Below are positions 7,559 to 15,591 of a stretch of 64,000 bases of DNA, piece by piece (the first letter of the stretch is position 1; the number at the start of each line of letters is the position of its first letter). The stretch is from an uncultured Collinsella sp. (lineage in GTDB: Bacteria > Actinomycetota > Coriobacteriia > Coriobacteriales > Coriobacteriaceae). The notes below the pieces were generated by a model. It saw only the letters and a list, made by a program, of their open reading frames with translations, had not been told where the DNA came from and did not search any database. The DNA lies in assembly GCA_900548815.1 (NCBI GenBank), contig URLR01000001.1, positions 1 to 64,000 on the forward strand, in the 5' to 3' direction. The position numbers were made by a program, and so were the translations under genes.

Positions 7559-10500
7559 TTAGCCCAGCAGGTCGATGACGTTGAAGCCGGCGTTGCTCTT
7601 GGCGATGACGTCGCGGCCGCCAAAGACGCACGTTGGCGACTCGGCTGCGATGCGCGTCACGTCGGCGCCGAGTGAGCGAAGCTCACCGGGCGTGGCGGCG
7701 AGCATCTGGGTGCGGCGCTCCTCGCGTGCGTGCGGATCGAGCCCGGCCAGGTAGGTCGTGTTGCGGCGCTTGGTGAGCGCGTACGGCTTCACTGGCGCGT
7801 CCATGCCGCTCACGCAGCTCACGATAAAGCCCTCAAAGGCGGCCTCGTCGGGTTCAAAGCTGCCGAGCCATTCGCCCGCGCGCGCCACGCGCTCAATCGA
7901 GGGGTCGATTGCCGGGTCGCGGTAGGTGTAGAACGCTGCCTGACGCTCGCCGCCCGCGCGGAATCCGCAGCCGTACGCGCCGCCCTTAACGCGGATCTCG
8001 TTCCACAGATAGTCGTAGGAGAGCGCGTTGGCGGCAACCGCCCAGGCGCCCGTCACGTCAAGCCCCAGGCGACGCGGGTCGCACGCGCTTGCCGCAAAGC
8101 AGATGTCGCTGGGGATGACAAAGGCCTCGTGGCGGTCGCACGGCGTCGGCACCACGAGTGCGTTGCGGCCGGCATCGGCGCCGTGGCCCGCGCCCAGCCC
8201 CAGGTCGCCCGCGGCGGCCCAGTACGCGTTAAAGTCCTCGTCGCTGCCGGTAAAGCTCGCCATGCAGCCATCGGCCACAAAGACGCGCTCCGCCAGCTCG
8301 GCAAGCTTGGTACGCAGCCCGTCCACGCGCTCGTCAAAGTGCTCGAGCAGATCGCGCAGGAACAGGTAGAAATCCACGCCCGAAAGCTGCTCGCGCACCA
8401 CGGCCGAAGGCGAGCTGTAGCTCATCGCGCGGCCGAGCGCCGCCGAGTGTCCGTTGTTGATAAAGCCCTGCTCAAGCCCAATGCGAATCTGCGTGAGCAC
8501 GTCGCGCACGCGGTCGGCGTCGGCATCGAGCAAAAGCGTGCTCGACCATACCTCGCGCGGCAGGCTTGCCAGCGCATCGATCTTCTCGGACAGGGCGCCG
8601 GCGCTCACCAACAGATAAGGGCGCACGTCGTCCACGTCGGGTTGGGTCATGACCTCGGTCGTAAAGCTCAAAAAGCCCAGCTTGCCGGCGAGGAGGTTGT
8701 CGAGCTCCTCGGCCGAGTGTTCGCGCGTGGGCAGCTGCTTGAGCAGGCGGCAGAGCAGCGTCACGTAGGGCAGGTCCTCAAATGCGACGCAGCTCAGGTC
8801 GAAATACTGCATGGCGTAGGCCAGGCGGTTGGTGGGGATGCCGTGGCGCAGGCAGGGGATGGGCGCGGTCGTGTCCACAACGAGCGGCGGCTCGGGGCGC
8901 GCCTCGCCAATGTCGGATACACGCAGACGCGGCAGCGCGGCCTTGGCCTCGGGCGTGTCCTCGGCCTCCTGCGCGGCACGCAGCACGGCCGTGCGCTCGA
9001 CCACGTCGGCCAGCTCGGCATCGGTCATGGCATCGCGCTTGGCTGCCAGCTCGGCTGCTTCGGCGCCCTCCGCACCCTCGGCAGCGTCTACCGGAACCAG
9101 CTCGACGAGCGCCATGTGGTCGTTCTCCAGCACCAGCTCGCGCAGCAGGTCCTCAAAGTAGCTGCCGTCCAGCTCGCCGCGCAGCTCCTCGTACACCGGG
9201 CCATACTTGAGCGCCAGCGTCGCGGCGTCGTCATCGTAGAGCCACGTGCTCAGCGCGTCGCACGCAATGGCCACGCCGTCGGCGATACCGTAGTCGCGCT
9301 GGCGCAGGTCGTACTCGTTGCTGCTGATGATGGCTTCCAGGCGCTCGCGTGGAACGCCGTGTTCGCACAGGTCGCGGCAGGCGTCCTGGAACACGCGGCG
9401 CAGCTCACGCGCCACGCCGGGCTGCGCGTTTTGCAGCATGATGAGCTCGTAGGGCTGCAGGCTTTCGGCCGCGGTGTAGCTCACCACGTTGCCGCCCAGG
9501 CCGGCGGCCAGAATGGCCTTCTTAACCGGCGCTTCGTTGGAGCCCAGCAGCGCCTCGAACAGGATATCCGCCGCGATCGTGCGCTTGCGGTCGAGCGCGC
9601 TGCCCAGCACCAGGCCCAGGCCTACCAGGGCGTTCTCGGGCGTGGTGGCCATCTCGACGCGCTTGTACTCGCAGGTCACGGGCGCCTGCACGCCCAGCGG
9701 ATTGGGCGCCAGCGTGGACGGGTCCTCGCCGGCGGCAACGGCAGCGTCCATGCGGCGGCTTGCGGCACTCGGCTGCGACAGATAGCGCTCGTCCAAAAAG
9801 GCCAGGGCGCGGTCCACGTCCAGGTCGCCGTAGAGCGTGATGTAGGAGTTGGAAGGATTGTAGTGGCGCGCGTGCGTGTCCAGGAACTGCTCGTAGGTGA
9901 GTGCGGGAATCGCGCGCGGGTCGCCGCCACTCTCGTGCGCATAAGCGGTGTCGGGATAGAGCGCGGCGTTGACGGCGTCGTCTAGCACGCTCATGGGATC
10001 GGACAGAGCACCCTTCATCTCGTTGAACACCACGCCGTTATAGCGCAGCATGCCCTCGCGCAGGCTGGCGGCGCTGCCGTCGCCCTCGTCCTCGACGCTC
10101 TCCGGCAGGTCCAACTCGTAGTGCCAGCCCTCCTGCTCAAAAATGGTGGGCTTGGTATAGATGGCCGGGTTGAACACCGCGTCCAGGTACACGTCCATCA
10201 GGTTGTACAGGTCCTGCTCGTTGGTGGTGGCAACGGGGTAGATGGTCTTGTCGGGGTAGGTCATGGCGTTGAGGAACGTCTGCATGGAGCTCTTGATCAG
10301 GTCGACAAACGGCTCCTTGACGGGGAATTTGGCCGATCCGCACAGCACCGAGTGCTCAAGAATATGGAACACGCCGGTGGAATCGGCCGGCGGCGTCTTA
10401 AAGCCAATGGCAAAGGCCTTGTTTTCGTCGTCGCACGCCAGGTACAGCAGGCGAGCGCCCGAGGCGGTGTGGCGCAGCACGTAGGCGTCCGAGTCGAGCT

Positions 10501-10603
10501 CGGGCACGGTCTCGCAGCGCTCGACGGCAAAGCCGTGGCAGGTGGTGCCGGGTGCCAGCAGCGCGGCGGCTGCGGCGCGCGGATCGGTTGAGGTGGTGGG
10601 CAT
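7559..10603 (-). CDS. M16C-family (insulinase/presequence-protease type) zinc metallopeptidase
   Basis: A single-chain M16C peptidase of 1014 residues, the usual size for this family of four pitrilysin-like domains forming a closed chamber. The inverted zinc motif HILEH is in VFHILEHSVLCGS (about residue 75), and the downstream glutamate region is YNGVVFNEMKGALSDP. The C-terminal half carries the arginine/tyrosine region GGAYGCGFRAGG. No signal peptide is visible, so it probably degrades short peptides in the cytoplasm. The start at 10603 has AAAGGAG 10 bases upstream; the frame is open further upstream without support. It stands alone between two palindromic repeats. Confidence 0.93.
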   Translation of the reverse strand: MPTTSTDPRAAAAALLAPGTTCHGFAVERCETVPELDSDAYVLRHTASGARLLYLACDDENKAFAIGFKTPPADSTGVFHILEHSVLCGSAKFPVKEPFVDLIKSSMQTFLNAMTYPDKTIYPVATTNEQDLYNLMDVYLDAVFNPAIYTKPTIFEQEGWHYELDLPESVEDEGDGSAASLREGMLRYNGVVFNEMKGALSDPMSVLDDAVNAALYPDTAYAHESGGDPRAIPALTYEQFLDTHARHYNPSNSYITLYGDLDVDRALAFLDERYLSQPSAASRRMDAAVAAGEDPSTLAPNPLGVQAPVTCEYKRVEMATTPENALVGLGLVLGSALDRKRTIAADILFEALLGSNEAPVKKAILAAGLGGNVVSYTAAESLQPYELIMLQNAQPGVARELRRVFQDACRDLCEHGVPRERLEAIISSNEYDLRQRDYGIADGVAIACDALSTWLYDDDAATLALKYGPVYEELRGELDGSYFEDLLRELVLENDHMALVELVPVDAAEGAEGAEAAELAAKRDAMTDAELADVVERTAVLRAAQEAEDTPEAKAALPRLRVSDIGEARPEPPLVVDTTAPIPCLRHGIPTNRLAYAMQYFDLSCVAFEDLPYVTLLCRLLKQLPTREHSAEELDNLLAGKLGFLSFTTEVMTQPDVDDVRPYLLVSAGALSEKIDALASLPREVWSSTLLLDADADRVRDVLTQIRIGLEQGFINNGHSAALGRAMSYSSPSAVVREQLSGVDFYLFLRDLLEHFDERVDGLRTKLAELAERVFVADGCMASFTGSDEDFNAYWAAAGDLGLGAGHGADAGRNALVVPTPCDRHEAFVIPSDICFAASACDPRRLGLDVTGAWAVAANALSYDYLWNEIRVKGGAYGCGFRAGGERQAAFYTYRDPAIDPSIERVARAGEWLGSFEPDEAAFEGFIVSCVSGMDAPVKPYALTKRRNTTYLAGLDPHAREERRTQMLAATPGELRSLGADVTRIAAESPTCVFGGRDVIAKSNAGFNVIDLLG

Positions 10604-10740
10604 ATGCAGTCTCCTTTGACGCCCCAGCGGGGGCGAATCGAGTCGAATCCTCGAGAGTATACCCATATGGGGCCGCGGCACTGCGGCGAACTGAAGACGA
10701 TGCTGGCGGATTGGGCAAAGGCCCTGCGTGACCGCCGCGC

Positions 10741-10861
10741 GAGCGTGGAAACTTGGACGCCTATCGAATGAGAGTGGATTTTCGGACGGAATCAGCCTCA
10801 AAACGCCCAAAAACCGTCCAAATATCCACTCTCATTTCCCGATCGTCCAAAATCCACGCTC
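10741..10861. repeat. Nested inverted-repeat element (121 bp)
   Basis: The inner arms 10767-10789 and 10814-10836 (core AATGAGAGTGGAT) match at 21 of 23 positions. The outer arms 10741-10759 and 10841-10861 (GAGCGTGG...TTGGACG) also pair. The inner and outer arms resemble each other (AGAGTGGATTTTCGGACG against GAGCGTGGATTTTGGACG), as if one unit had been duplicated inside another. Confidence 0.8.
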
Positions 10862-10876
10862 ATCCGACGCCCACAC

Positions 10877-11098
10877 ATCTCTCATATCTCATTCGTCTCT
10901 AATACGAGAGATAACAGAAAGATGAGAGATAACAATGCTGCAAAGAGACAAGCAACCATGATATTGTCTCAATATAGATTGTTTTACCAGCAAAAACATG
11001 TTTAAATAAAACAGATGGCAGACATCTTATCTTTCATCTCTCACTCATCTCTAATATGAGAGATAGCAGAAAGATGAGAGATAATTACGAGAGATAAC
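10877..11098 (+). promoter_or_regulatory. Cluster of GAGAGATAAC boxes in AT-rich leader
   Basis: Five direct copies of GAGAGATAAC or one-base variants lie at 10906-10915, 10924-10933, 11058-11067, 11076-11085 and 11089-11098. Inverted ATCTCTC copies lie at 10877 and 11036. A unit of about 40 bases is duplicated (10894-10933 and 11046-11085), each beginning with a small palindrome. The surrounding DNA is much more AT-rich than its neighbours. The position immediately upstream of a putative DNA-binding regulator suggests an operator array or autoregulatory promoter. Confidence 0.65.
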
Positions 11099-11159
11099 TG
11101 AGAGACGAAGGAAATTTATTCGCGGCATTCTCCGCAGAACCGAGCGAAAGGACGTGCAG

Positions 11160-12626
11160 ATGAACGAAAACGAGCTGGCCGGTCTGCTCGAGTCTTTAAG
11201 GCGCATGGGCTCGGACGATCTTAACGTCGAGGTCAAGGAGAGCGCCACGACGCTTTCCCGCGACGTATGGGAAACGGTCAGCGCTTTCGCAAACACCGCC
11301 GGCGGCATCATCGTGCTCGGGGTGAGTGAGCGCGCGGGTTTTGTCCCAGTTGCAAACTTTGAGACCGAGAAAGTGCTCAACCAATTCGTGGCGGGCATGG
11401 GCGATGCCGGCGGTCGCGGAAAGCTGGCCAATCCGCCCAAATACGCGATCGAGCGAGTGGAGCTTCAGGGCGTCATCGTTCTCGTCATTACGATTGAGGA
11501 GCTTGAATCGTTGAGCAAGCCCTGCTATGTCATAGAGCGGGGCGCTCAAGGTGGCAGCTACAAACGCATCGATGACAAAGATGTCCCGCTTTCGTCGACC
11601 GAGGTTTTGGCACTGCCGTCATATGAACGGACGAGTCCTAGCGATCGCGATGTGGTGCCCGGCACGAGTGTGGGCGATCTCGACGAGTCGCTGGTCGACC
11701 GCACGATAGAGCGTGCCTATTCGTTGACGCCTCGAGCGATGCGCGGTGCGGCGGACAAGAAGACAAAGATGGAGCGTCTGAATTTCCTCGACTTCCAGGG
11801 CAATGTTACCAAGGCCGGCCTCCTTGCCGCGGGCGTTTACCCTCAGCAGTTCTATCCCAAGCTCTTCATTGATGTGGCTGTCCACGTGGGAACTCAAAAG
11901 GGAGTTGCGGGGCCACTAAGGTTTATGGACCGCACAGTCTGCGAGGGCACCCTAGGCGAGATGATTTCGGATGCCGTCGCGGCTGTTGCCAAAAACCTGC
12001 GCCGCATCTCGACCGTCCAAGGCGTCTCGCGTGTCGACTCGCTGGAGATTCCCGAGGAGGTCCTGCGCGAGGCAATCGCCAACGCCGTAATCCATCGAGA
12101 ATACGGGGATCGGTTCTGTGGACAATCGATTGCCGTCGACGTCTTTGACGATCGTGTCGAGGTGACGAATCCTGGCGGCCTTTACGGGGGAAAGACTCGC
12201 GAGAACTTGTTTGACGGCAGCTCCCGATGCCGTAACGCGACGCTCGTGAAACTCATGTCGATTGTCCCGCTGCCGGATGGCGCAGGTTCGCCGGCTGAGG
12301 GCAATGGCTCGGGCATCCCGATGATGATCGATGCCATGCGCGCGCATGGTCTGGCCGGGCCCCTGTTCTGCCCGGGGTTCGATCGGTTCAAGGTCGTACT
12401 TTACCGTTCAAAGATCGAGCCGGTCGATCATGGCGGGGGCTTAATTGTGACGGCACTCAAACACTACGGCGAGCTGGGGACGCGCGAGCTGGCAGAGCGC
12501 ACAGGGCTCACAATTTCCCAGGTTAGGTCGCGCGTCAACGCGCTCATTGCTCAAGGCGAGCTTGAGCCCACGGCGCCGGCGACGAGCCGCAACCGCAAGT
12601 ATCGACTGTCAGAGTGCGTGGAATAA
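11160..12626 (+). CDS. AlbA_2 (Schlafen-like) / HATPase / winged-helix regulator
   Basis: A 488-residue protein of the family usually annotated as ATP-binding protein or transcriptional regulator. An N-terminal AlbA_2/Schlafen-like domain (about residues 5-130) is marked by VEVKESATTLSRDVWETVSA and FANTAGGIIVLGVSE. A HATPase_c_4-type domain follows (about 270-410; EEVLREAIANAVIHREYGD and DRVEVTNPGG). A C-terminal winged helix (about 425-485; GTRELAERTGLTISQVRSRV) ends the protein. AAAGGA lies 7 bases before the ATG at 11160; a GTG at 11154 is too close to it. The repeat array upstream suggests autoregulation. The effector and targets are unknown. Confidence 0.8.
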   Translation: MNENELAGLLESLRRMGSDDLNVEVKESATTLSRDVWETVSAFANTAGGIIVLGVSERAGFVPVANFETEKVLNQFVAGMGDAGGRGKLANPPKYAIERVELQGVIVLVITIEELESLSKPCYVIERGAQGGSYKRIDDKDVPLSSTEVLALPSYERTSPSDRDVVPGTSVGDLDESLVDRTIERAYSLTPRAMRGAADKKTKMERLNFLDFQGNVTKAGLLAAGVYPQQFYPKLFIDVAVHVGTQKGVAGPLRFMDRTVCEGTLGEMISDAVAAVAKNLRRISTVQGVSRVDSLEIPEEVLREAIANAVIHREYGDRFCGQSIAVDVFDDRVEVTNPGGLYGGKTRENLFDGSSRCRNATLVKLMSIVPLPDGAGSPAEGNGSGIPMMIDAMRAHGLAGPLFCPGFDRFKVVLYRSKIEPVDHGGGLIVTALKHYGELGTRELAERTGLTISQVRSRVNALIAQGELEPTAPATSRNRKYRLSECVE

Positions 12627-12726
12627 ATGCGTTAGTGGACGAGGCGAACCAATAATCGACCTTCAATTGGTGCCCACTAAGGTAAAGCGGTTGTTGCTCA
12701 GTCGACGGTGATGCTAAAGACTCGGC

Positions 12727-13218
12727 TTACGCCGGCATGGCCCCGAACCCGTCCATCAAGAACAGCCTAAGAACCAGCTTGATGACATATCCCGGTTTGA
12801 CTTCTGCCGCGCCAAAGACGCTGCGCTCGGCGAGCTCGCTGCAGTATGCATAGATATCGCGGATAAGGTCCGCGCCCGAAAGCGTAAACATGTAGCCTGC
12901 GTCCGAAAGCGCATTGGGTGCGGCGGGCAACTTGGCCATACGACAAAAGGTCAACAGGTCGGGCGCCATGGCGTCCTGGTAGCCAAGATGGCTACCGTCT
13001 TCTTGTGCGGCGAGTTCCAGCTGGCGTACTCGATCCAGCGCCGCTGCCAGCACAAAGCTCGGTGTGGGAGCATTGACGTCCTCCGTGCTCGCCACAAGCC
13101 TGCCCGCCGCCTGCGTGATAAGCCAAGCGACCTCGCGCTGGCAACGCACAGCCTTGCGCGTAACCGGCTTGATGGATGAAGAAGAAACGCTCCCCTTAGG
13201 CGGATTCGAAGCAGCCAT
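12727..13218 (-). CDS. Hypothetical protein
   Basis: I do not recognise this 163-residue protein. It has a basic, Ser/Lys-rich N-terminus (about 25 residues), then mostly helical sequence: AWLITQAAGRLVAS, SFVLAAALDRVRQLELAAQE, and IRDIYAYCSELAER. There is no signal peptide or clear membrane helix. GGGAGGG lies upstream of the ATG, supporting a real gene. It faces left, away from the hypothetical genes at 13.3-14.2 kb, in a stretch of small poorly conserved genes ending at tRNA-Val. Confidence 0.7.
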   Translation of the reverse strand: MAASNPPKGSVSSSSIKPVTRKAVRCQREVAWLITQAAGRLVASTEDVNAPTPSFVLAAALDRVRQLELAAQEDGSHLGYQDAMAPDLLTFCRMAKLPAAPNALSDAGYMFTLSGADLIRDIYAYCSELAERSVFGAAEVKPGYVIKLVLRLFLMDGFGAMPA

Positions 13219-13338
13219 AAGACCCTCCCATGAACAATCCGGCCCAACAAGCCCGGATGAAACACGTGCTACATCAGTATACAGGGGAGTGGGGCAGCGG
13301 GGTACAAGCGCGCCAGCGGCAAACCGAGAGCATCAACG

Positions 13339-13761
13339 ATGCGCCGACCGCGGGATTCAGGGATCTTCTGGCCGGGCCAGGATCGGGTGAAGCAAGATCC
13401 CAATAAGACCTTTGCGCTTTCGGTCCATAACTCTAGAAAGAGCTTCTACACCGATGTACCTCCGCTCTATTTGGACGATGGTACGTGGGTCATTAAGTAC
13501 TCGGTTCAAGCGCCGGGTACCGTTGGTTCTCGAGACCAGAATTACAACCGTAAAATGCTCAACTGCATGGAATGTGGCGTCCCAGTTGGAGTCATATTTG
13601 CAACCGAGGTGGGCTATAAGGTGCTCGGCCTTGCGTTTGTTGAGCGGTTCGAGCCAGAAAACGGATGGTTTGGACCCAATACGGTGTTTCTTGAGGCCCA
13701 TCGCATTGAGTTCGATCACTCGGAAAAGAAGCGTGAAAAGGCGGGGCTTCTGCCGTATTAG
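13339..13761 (+). CDS. Small protein resembling SRA-like N-terminal domain of HNH endonucleases
   Basis: A 140-residue protein. The segment from about residue 40 (PPLYLDDGTWVIKYS ... RDQNYNRKMLNCMECGVPVG ... GYKVLGLAFVERFEPENGWF) reminds me of the SRA/YDG-like domain found before HNH nuclease domains in putative restriction endonucleases. No HNH motif follows; the protein stops soon after a charged tail. The frame is open upstream to 13261 with no other start codon, and no good SD precedes the ATG. This may therefore be an orphan domain or the remnant of a larger endonuclease gene. Base composition is lower in GC than the neighbours. Confidence 0.5.
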   Translation: MRRPRDSGIFWPGQDRVKQDPNKTFALSVHNSRKSFYTDVPPLYLDDGTWVIKYSVQAPGTVGSRDQNYNRKMLNCMECGVPVGVIFATEVGYKVLGLAFVERFEPENGWFGPNTVFLEAHRIEFDHSEKKREKAGLLPY

Positions 13762-13883
13762 CGTATTTGGCTTTGGCATTCTTTGACGATCGTGTTGTTT
13801 GATCGGATCGCGTGGCGATGCAATCTCGCGCCCGTCCGCCGGTGCATGCTCTTCCTGATTTGTATAGCGAGAGGGGAGCGTGT

Positions 13884-14168
13884 ATGAGCTGGCGAGGCGA
13901 TATTGCGATGGGGAAGTACGGAAAACTGCCGTGTGCCCTTATAGACAACAATATGTTTCCGAGCGTAGAGGTTGATTGCGGGTCGTTTGTCGCCGCCTGT
14001 CCTTGCTGCAGCTCGCAAATACCGTGTCTCGACATTCGGTTTATCGATGCGCGCGATAGGCTCAGCGACGAAGCGAGAAAACGGACAGGTGTTCATATGC
14101 CGGTGTATCCGGAGAAATGCCCTGTTTGTGGTCTCGATATCGTGTACGACGCCGGCGACGAGGGATAG
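13884..14168 (+). CDS. Small cysteine-rich (zinc-ribbon-like) hypothetical protein
   Basis: A 94-residue protein with two CxxC knuckles, CPCCSSQIPC and CPVCG, about 40 residues apart, consistent with one bound zinc. The start at 13884 is chosen for GAGGGGAG five bases upstream; the frame is open to 13812 without a ribosome-binding site. No family is recognised. It follows the SRA-like fragment on the same strand by 122 bases and converges on the DUF5710 gene. Confidence 0.65.
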   Translation: MSWRGDIAMGKYGKLPCALIDNNMFPSVEVDCGSFVAACPCCSSQIPCLDIRFIDARDRLSDEARKRTGVHMPVYPEKCPVCGLDIVYDAGDEG

Positions 14169-14206
14169 GTGATGCGGAGGAGCTGGCTGTGAAGGCCTCT
14201 CCGTCT

Positions 14207-14893
14207 CTACAGATAAATCCCCTCACCGAGCTGCTTGTGGAACTCGGCGTGATGGTCGCGTGCCCAGGTAAAGAGCGCCTGGTCAAAGTCGGTGCGCGTG
14301 GCCGGGACGCCAAAGACGCCGGCAACTTCGACGCGCACAAACTCCAGTGCCGGCAGCTTGTTGATGGCAGTGAGGGCAAACGGGGATGTGGGCTCCTCGA
14401 ACAGATAGCGGCTGCCTTGCAGCGCGTCGCAACTGGTGCACGTGTTGCCGAGCGACGGAGCTTTGGAGGCTCGCGCGCCTACGGGCTTGTAGCCGCAGCG
14501 CTTATGAAGGTAGTCACGGATCTCGCTCGGCACGCAGCCAAGAGCGGGCACGATGGCGAGCGCGTTGGCGTTGACCGTGTCGATGGCAATGTGCCCGGCT
14601 TCGTTGGGCGCGTGCGCGATGGCGATGCTCTCGTCGCTATCGGTTCGATAGGGAATGCCGAAGGCCGCGACCGAGGTCTCTTTGTGACACTTCCAGCACT
14701 CGCGCTTGCCCAGTACTAGATATATATACGGCACTGAGGGATCTGATCGGTCAACACCGGGCAGCCACTCGGCAAAGGGCTCGGGGTTGACGCCGCTGGG
14801 TACATACCAGATCTTTTTGGTCCGGTCCCATTTGGCGCCCAGCGCCTTGGCTTCTTCTTTATGCGAAAAGGGGACATCGAGCTCGGTGCGCAT
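14207..14893 (-). CDS. DUF5710 domain-containing protein
   Basis: A 228-residue protein. The first 40 residues (MRTELDVPFSHKEEAKALG, then AKWDRTKKIWYVPSG) match the DUF5710 module often fused to primase or replication proteins of mobile elements. The rest carries two cysteine pairs, ECWKCHKE and NTCTSCDA, which may bind zinc, and no nuclease or primase motif that I can see. AAGGAG lies five bases before the ATG at 14893. Plasmid- or phage-type ancestry is an inference from the domain. Confidence 0.75.
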   Translation of the reverse strand: MRTELDVPFSHKEEAKALGAKWDRTKKIWYVPSGVNPEPFAEWLPGVDRSDPSVPYIYLVLGKRECWKCHKETSVAAFGIPYRTDSDESIAIAHAPNEAGHIAIDTVNANALAIVPALGCVPSEIRDYLHKRCGYKPVGARASKAPSLGNTCTSCDALQGSRYLFEEPTSPFALTAINKLPALEFVRVEVAGVFGVPATRTDFDQALFTWARDHHAEFHKQLGEGIYL

Positions 14894-15183
14894 GGCGACT
14901 CCTTGGTGCTGCAGGTGTAAGTGGCTCAAGGATACCGCAGGGTGTGGACGTTGTGACGTTTTGCCGAGAAGCTGCGGCACGGACTGGTTGGTTACGCCGT
15001 TGGATAAATTGGCAAGTAGATGGTCGGCTTTTGGCCAGTTGGGCGGTTGGAGCAGCTTGCGGCGCAGTTTTGTGCCTGGCTATTGTTGATGTTGGGGTAT
15101 TGAATTTGTTTGGCCGCCATTCGTCAGGTGAATTGATGTTACGTTGCGATAACGGTTGGAGCTGCCAGCGGATTTGGCGGCAT

Positions 15184-15219
15184 AAAACAAAACAGCTCAG
15201 AGACATAGCCTCTGAGCTG
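15184..15219 (-). terminator. Terminator of tRNA-Val
   Basis: On the minus strand a perfect 10-bp stem (CAGCTCAGAG / CTCTGAGCTG) is followed by TTTTGTTTT, starting 9 bases after the tRNA 3' end. Confidence 0.9.
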
Positions 15220-15227
15220 CGAACATT

Positions 15228-15302
15228 TGGTGGGCGTTAGAAGATTTGAACTTCTGACCTCTTCCGTGTCAGGGAAGCGCTCTCCCCCTGAGCTAAACGC
15301 CC
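15228..15302 (-). tRNA. tRNA-Val (anticodon GAC)
   Basis: A complete cloverleaf on the minus strand. The acceptor stem is GGGCGTT/AACGCCC, the D stem GCTC/GAGC, the anticodon stem CTTCC/GGAAG with loop CTGACAC, and the T stem AGAAG/CTTCT. CCA is encoded (15230-15228). Confidence 0.95.
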
Positions 15303-15591
15303 GATCAAGGGTGCGCAAGTGCGCAAGGGATAATATAACGGAGCCTGAACTCGGTGGCAAGAACATTTTTAAAAATCGCTTACATTGTGGAATTCGGGGG
15401 CTTTGTCATATCCATTTCAAAAGAGTCTGCTGCCGCGATTTGGCTGTCGACTAATGCAAGGCCATTGCGGTATCGAGCTATGGAAAGACGCCTGCGGAAT
15501 TGTCCTACCGATAGGCGGACAAGCCTCCAGCTGGTGCCTTCGCCGTGGTAAGGTAAGCCGAATTGTTCCCAGGCTGTTTCGGGGGAGTGGA

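Noticed and set aside
7730..9985. Long open frame (751 codons) on the plus strand inside the M16 peptidase gene
   Set aside because: It is antisense to an unmistakable M16C peptidase, is rich in Arg/His/Ala as expected of a GC-rich shadow frame, and has no recognisable domain or SD.
10877..11098. Repeat cluster considered as a CRISPR array
   Set aside because: Repeats are only about 10 bases, in both orientations and irregularly spaced, with no cas genes.
14944..15240. 98-codon plus-strand frame
   Set aside because: It runs into the tRNA-Val gene and its terminator on the opposite strand and has no ribosome-binding site.
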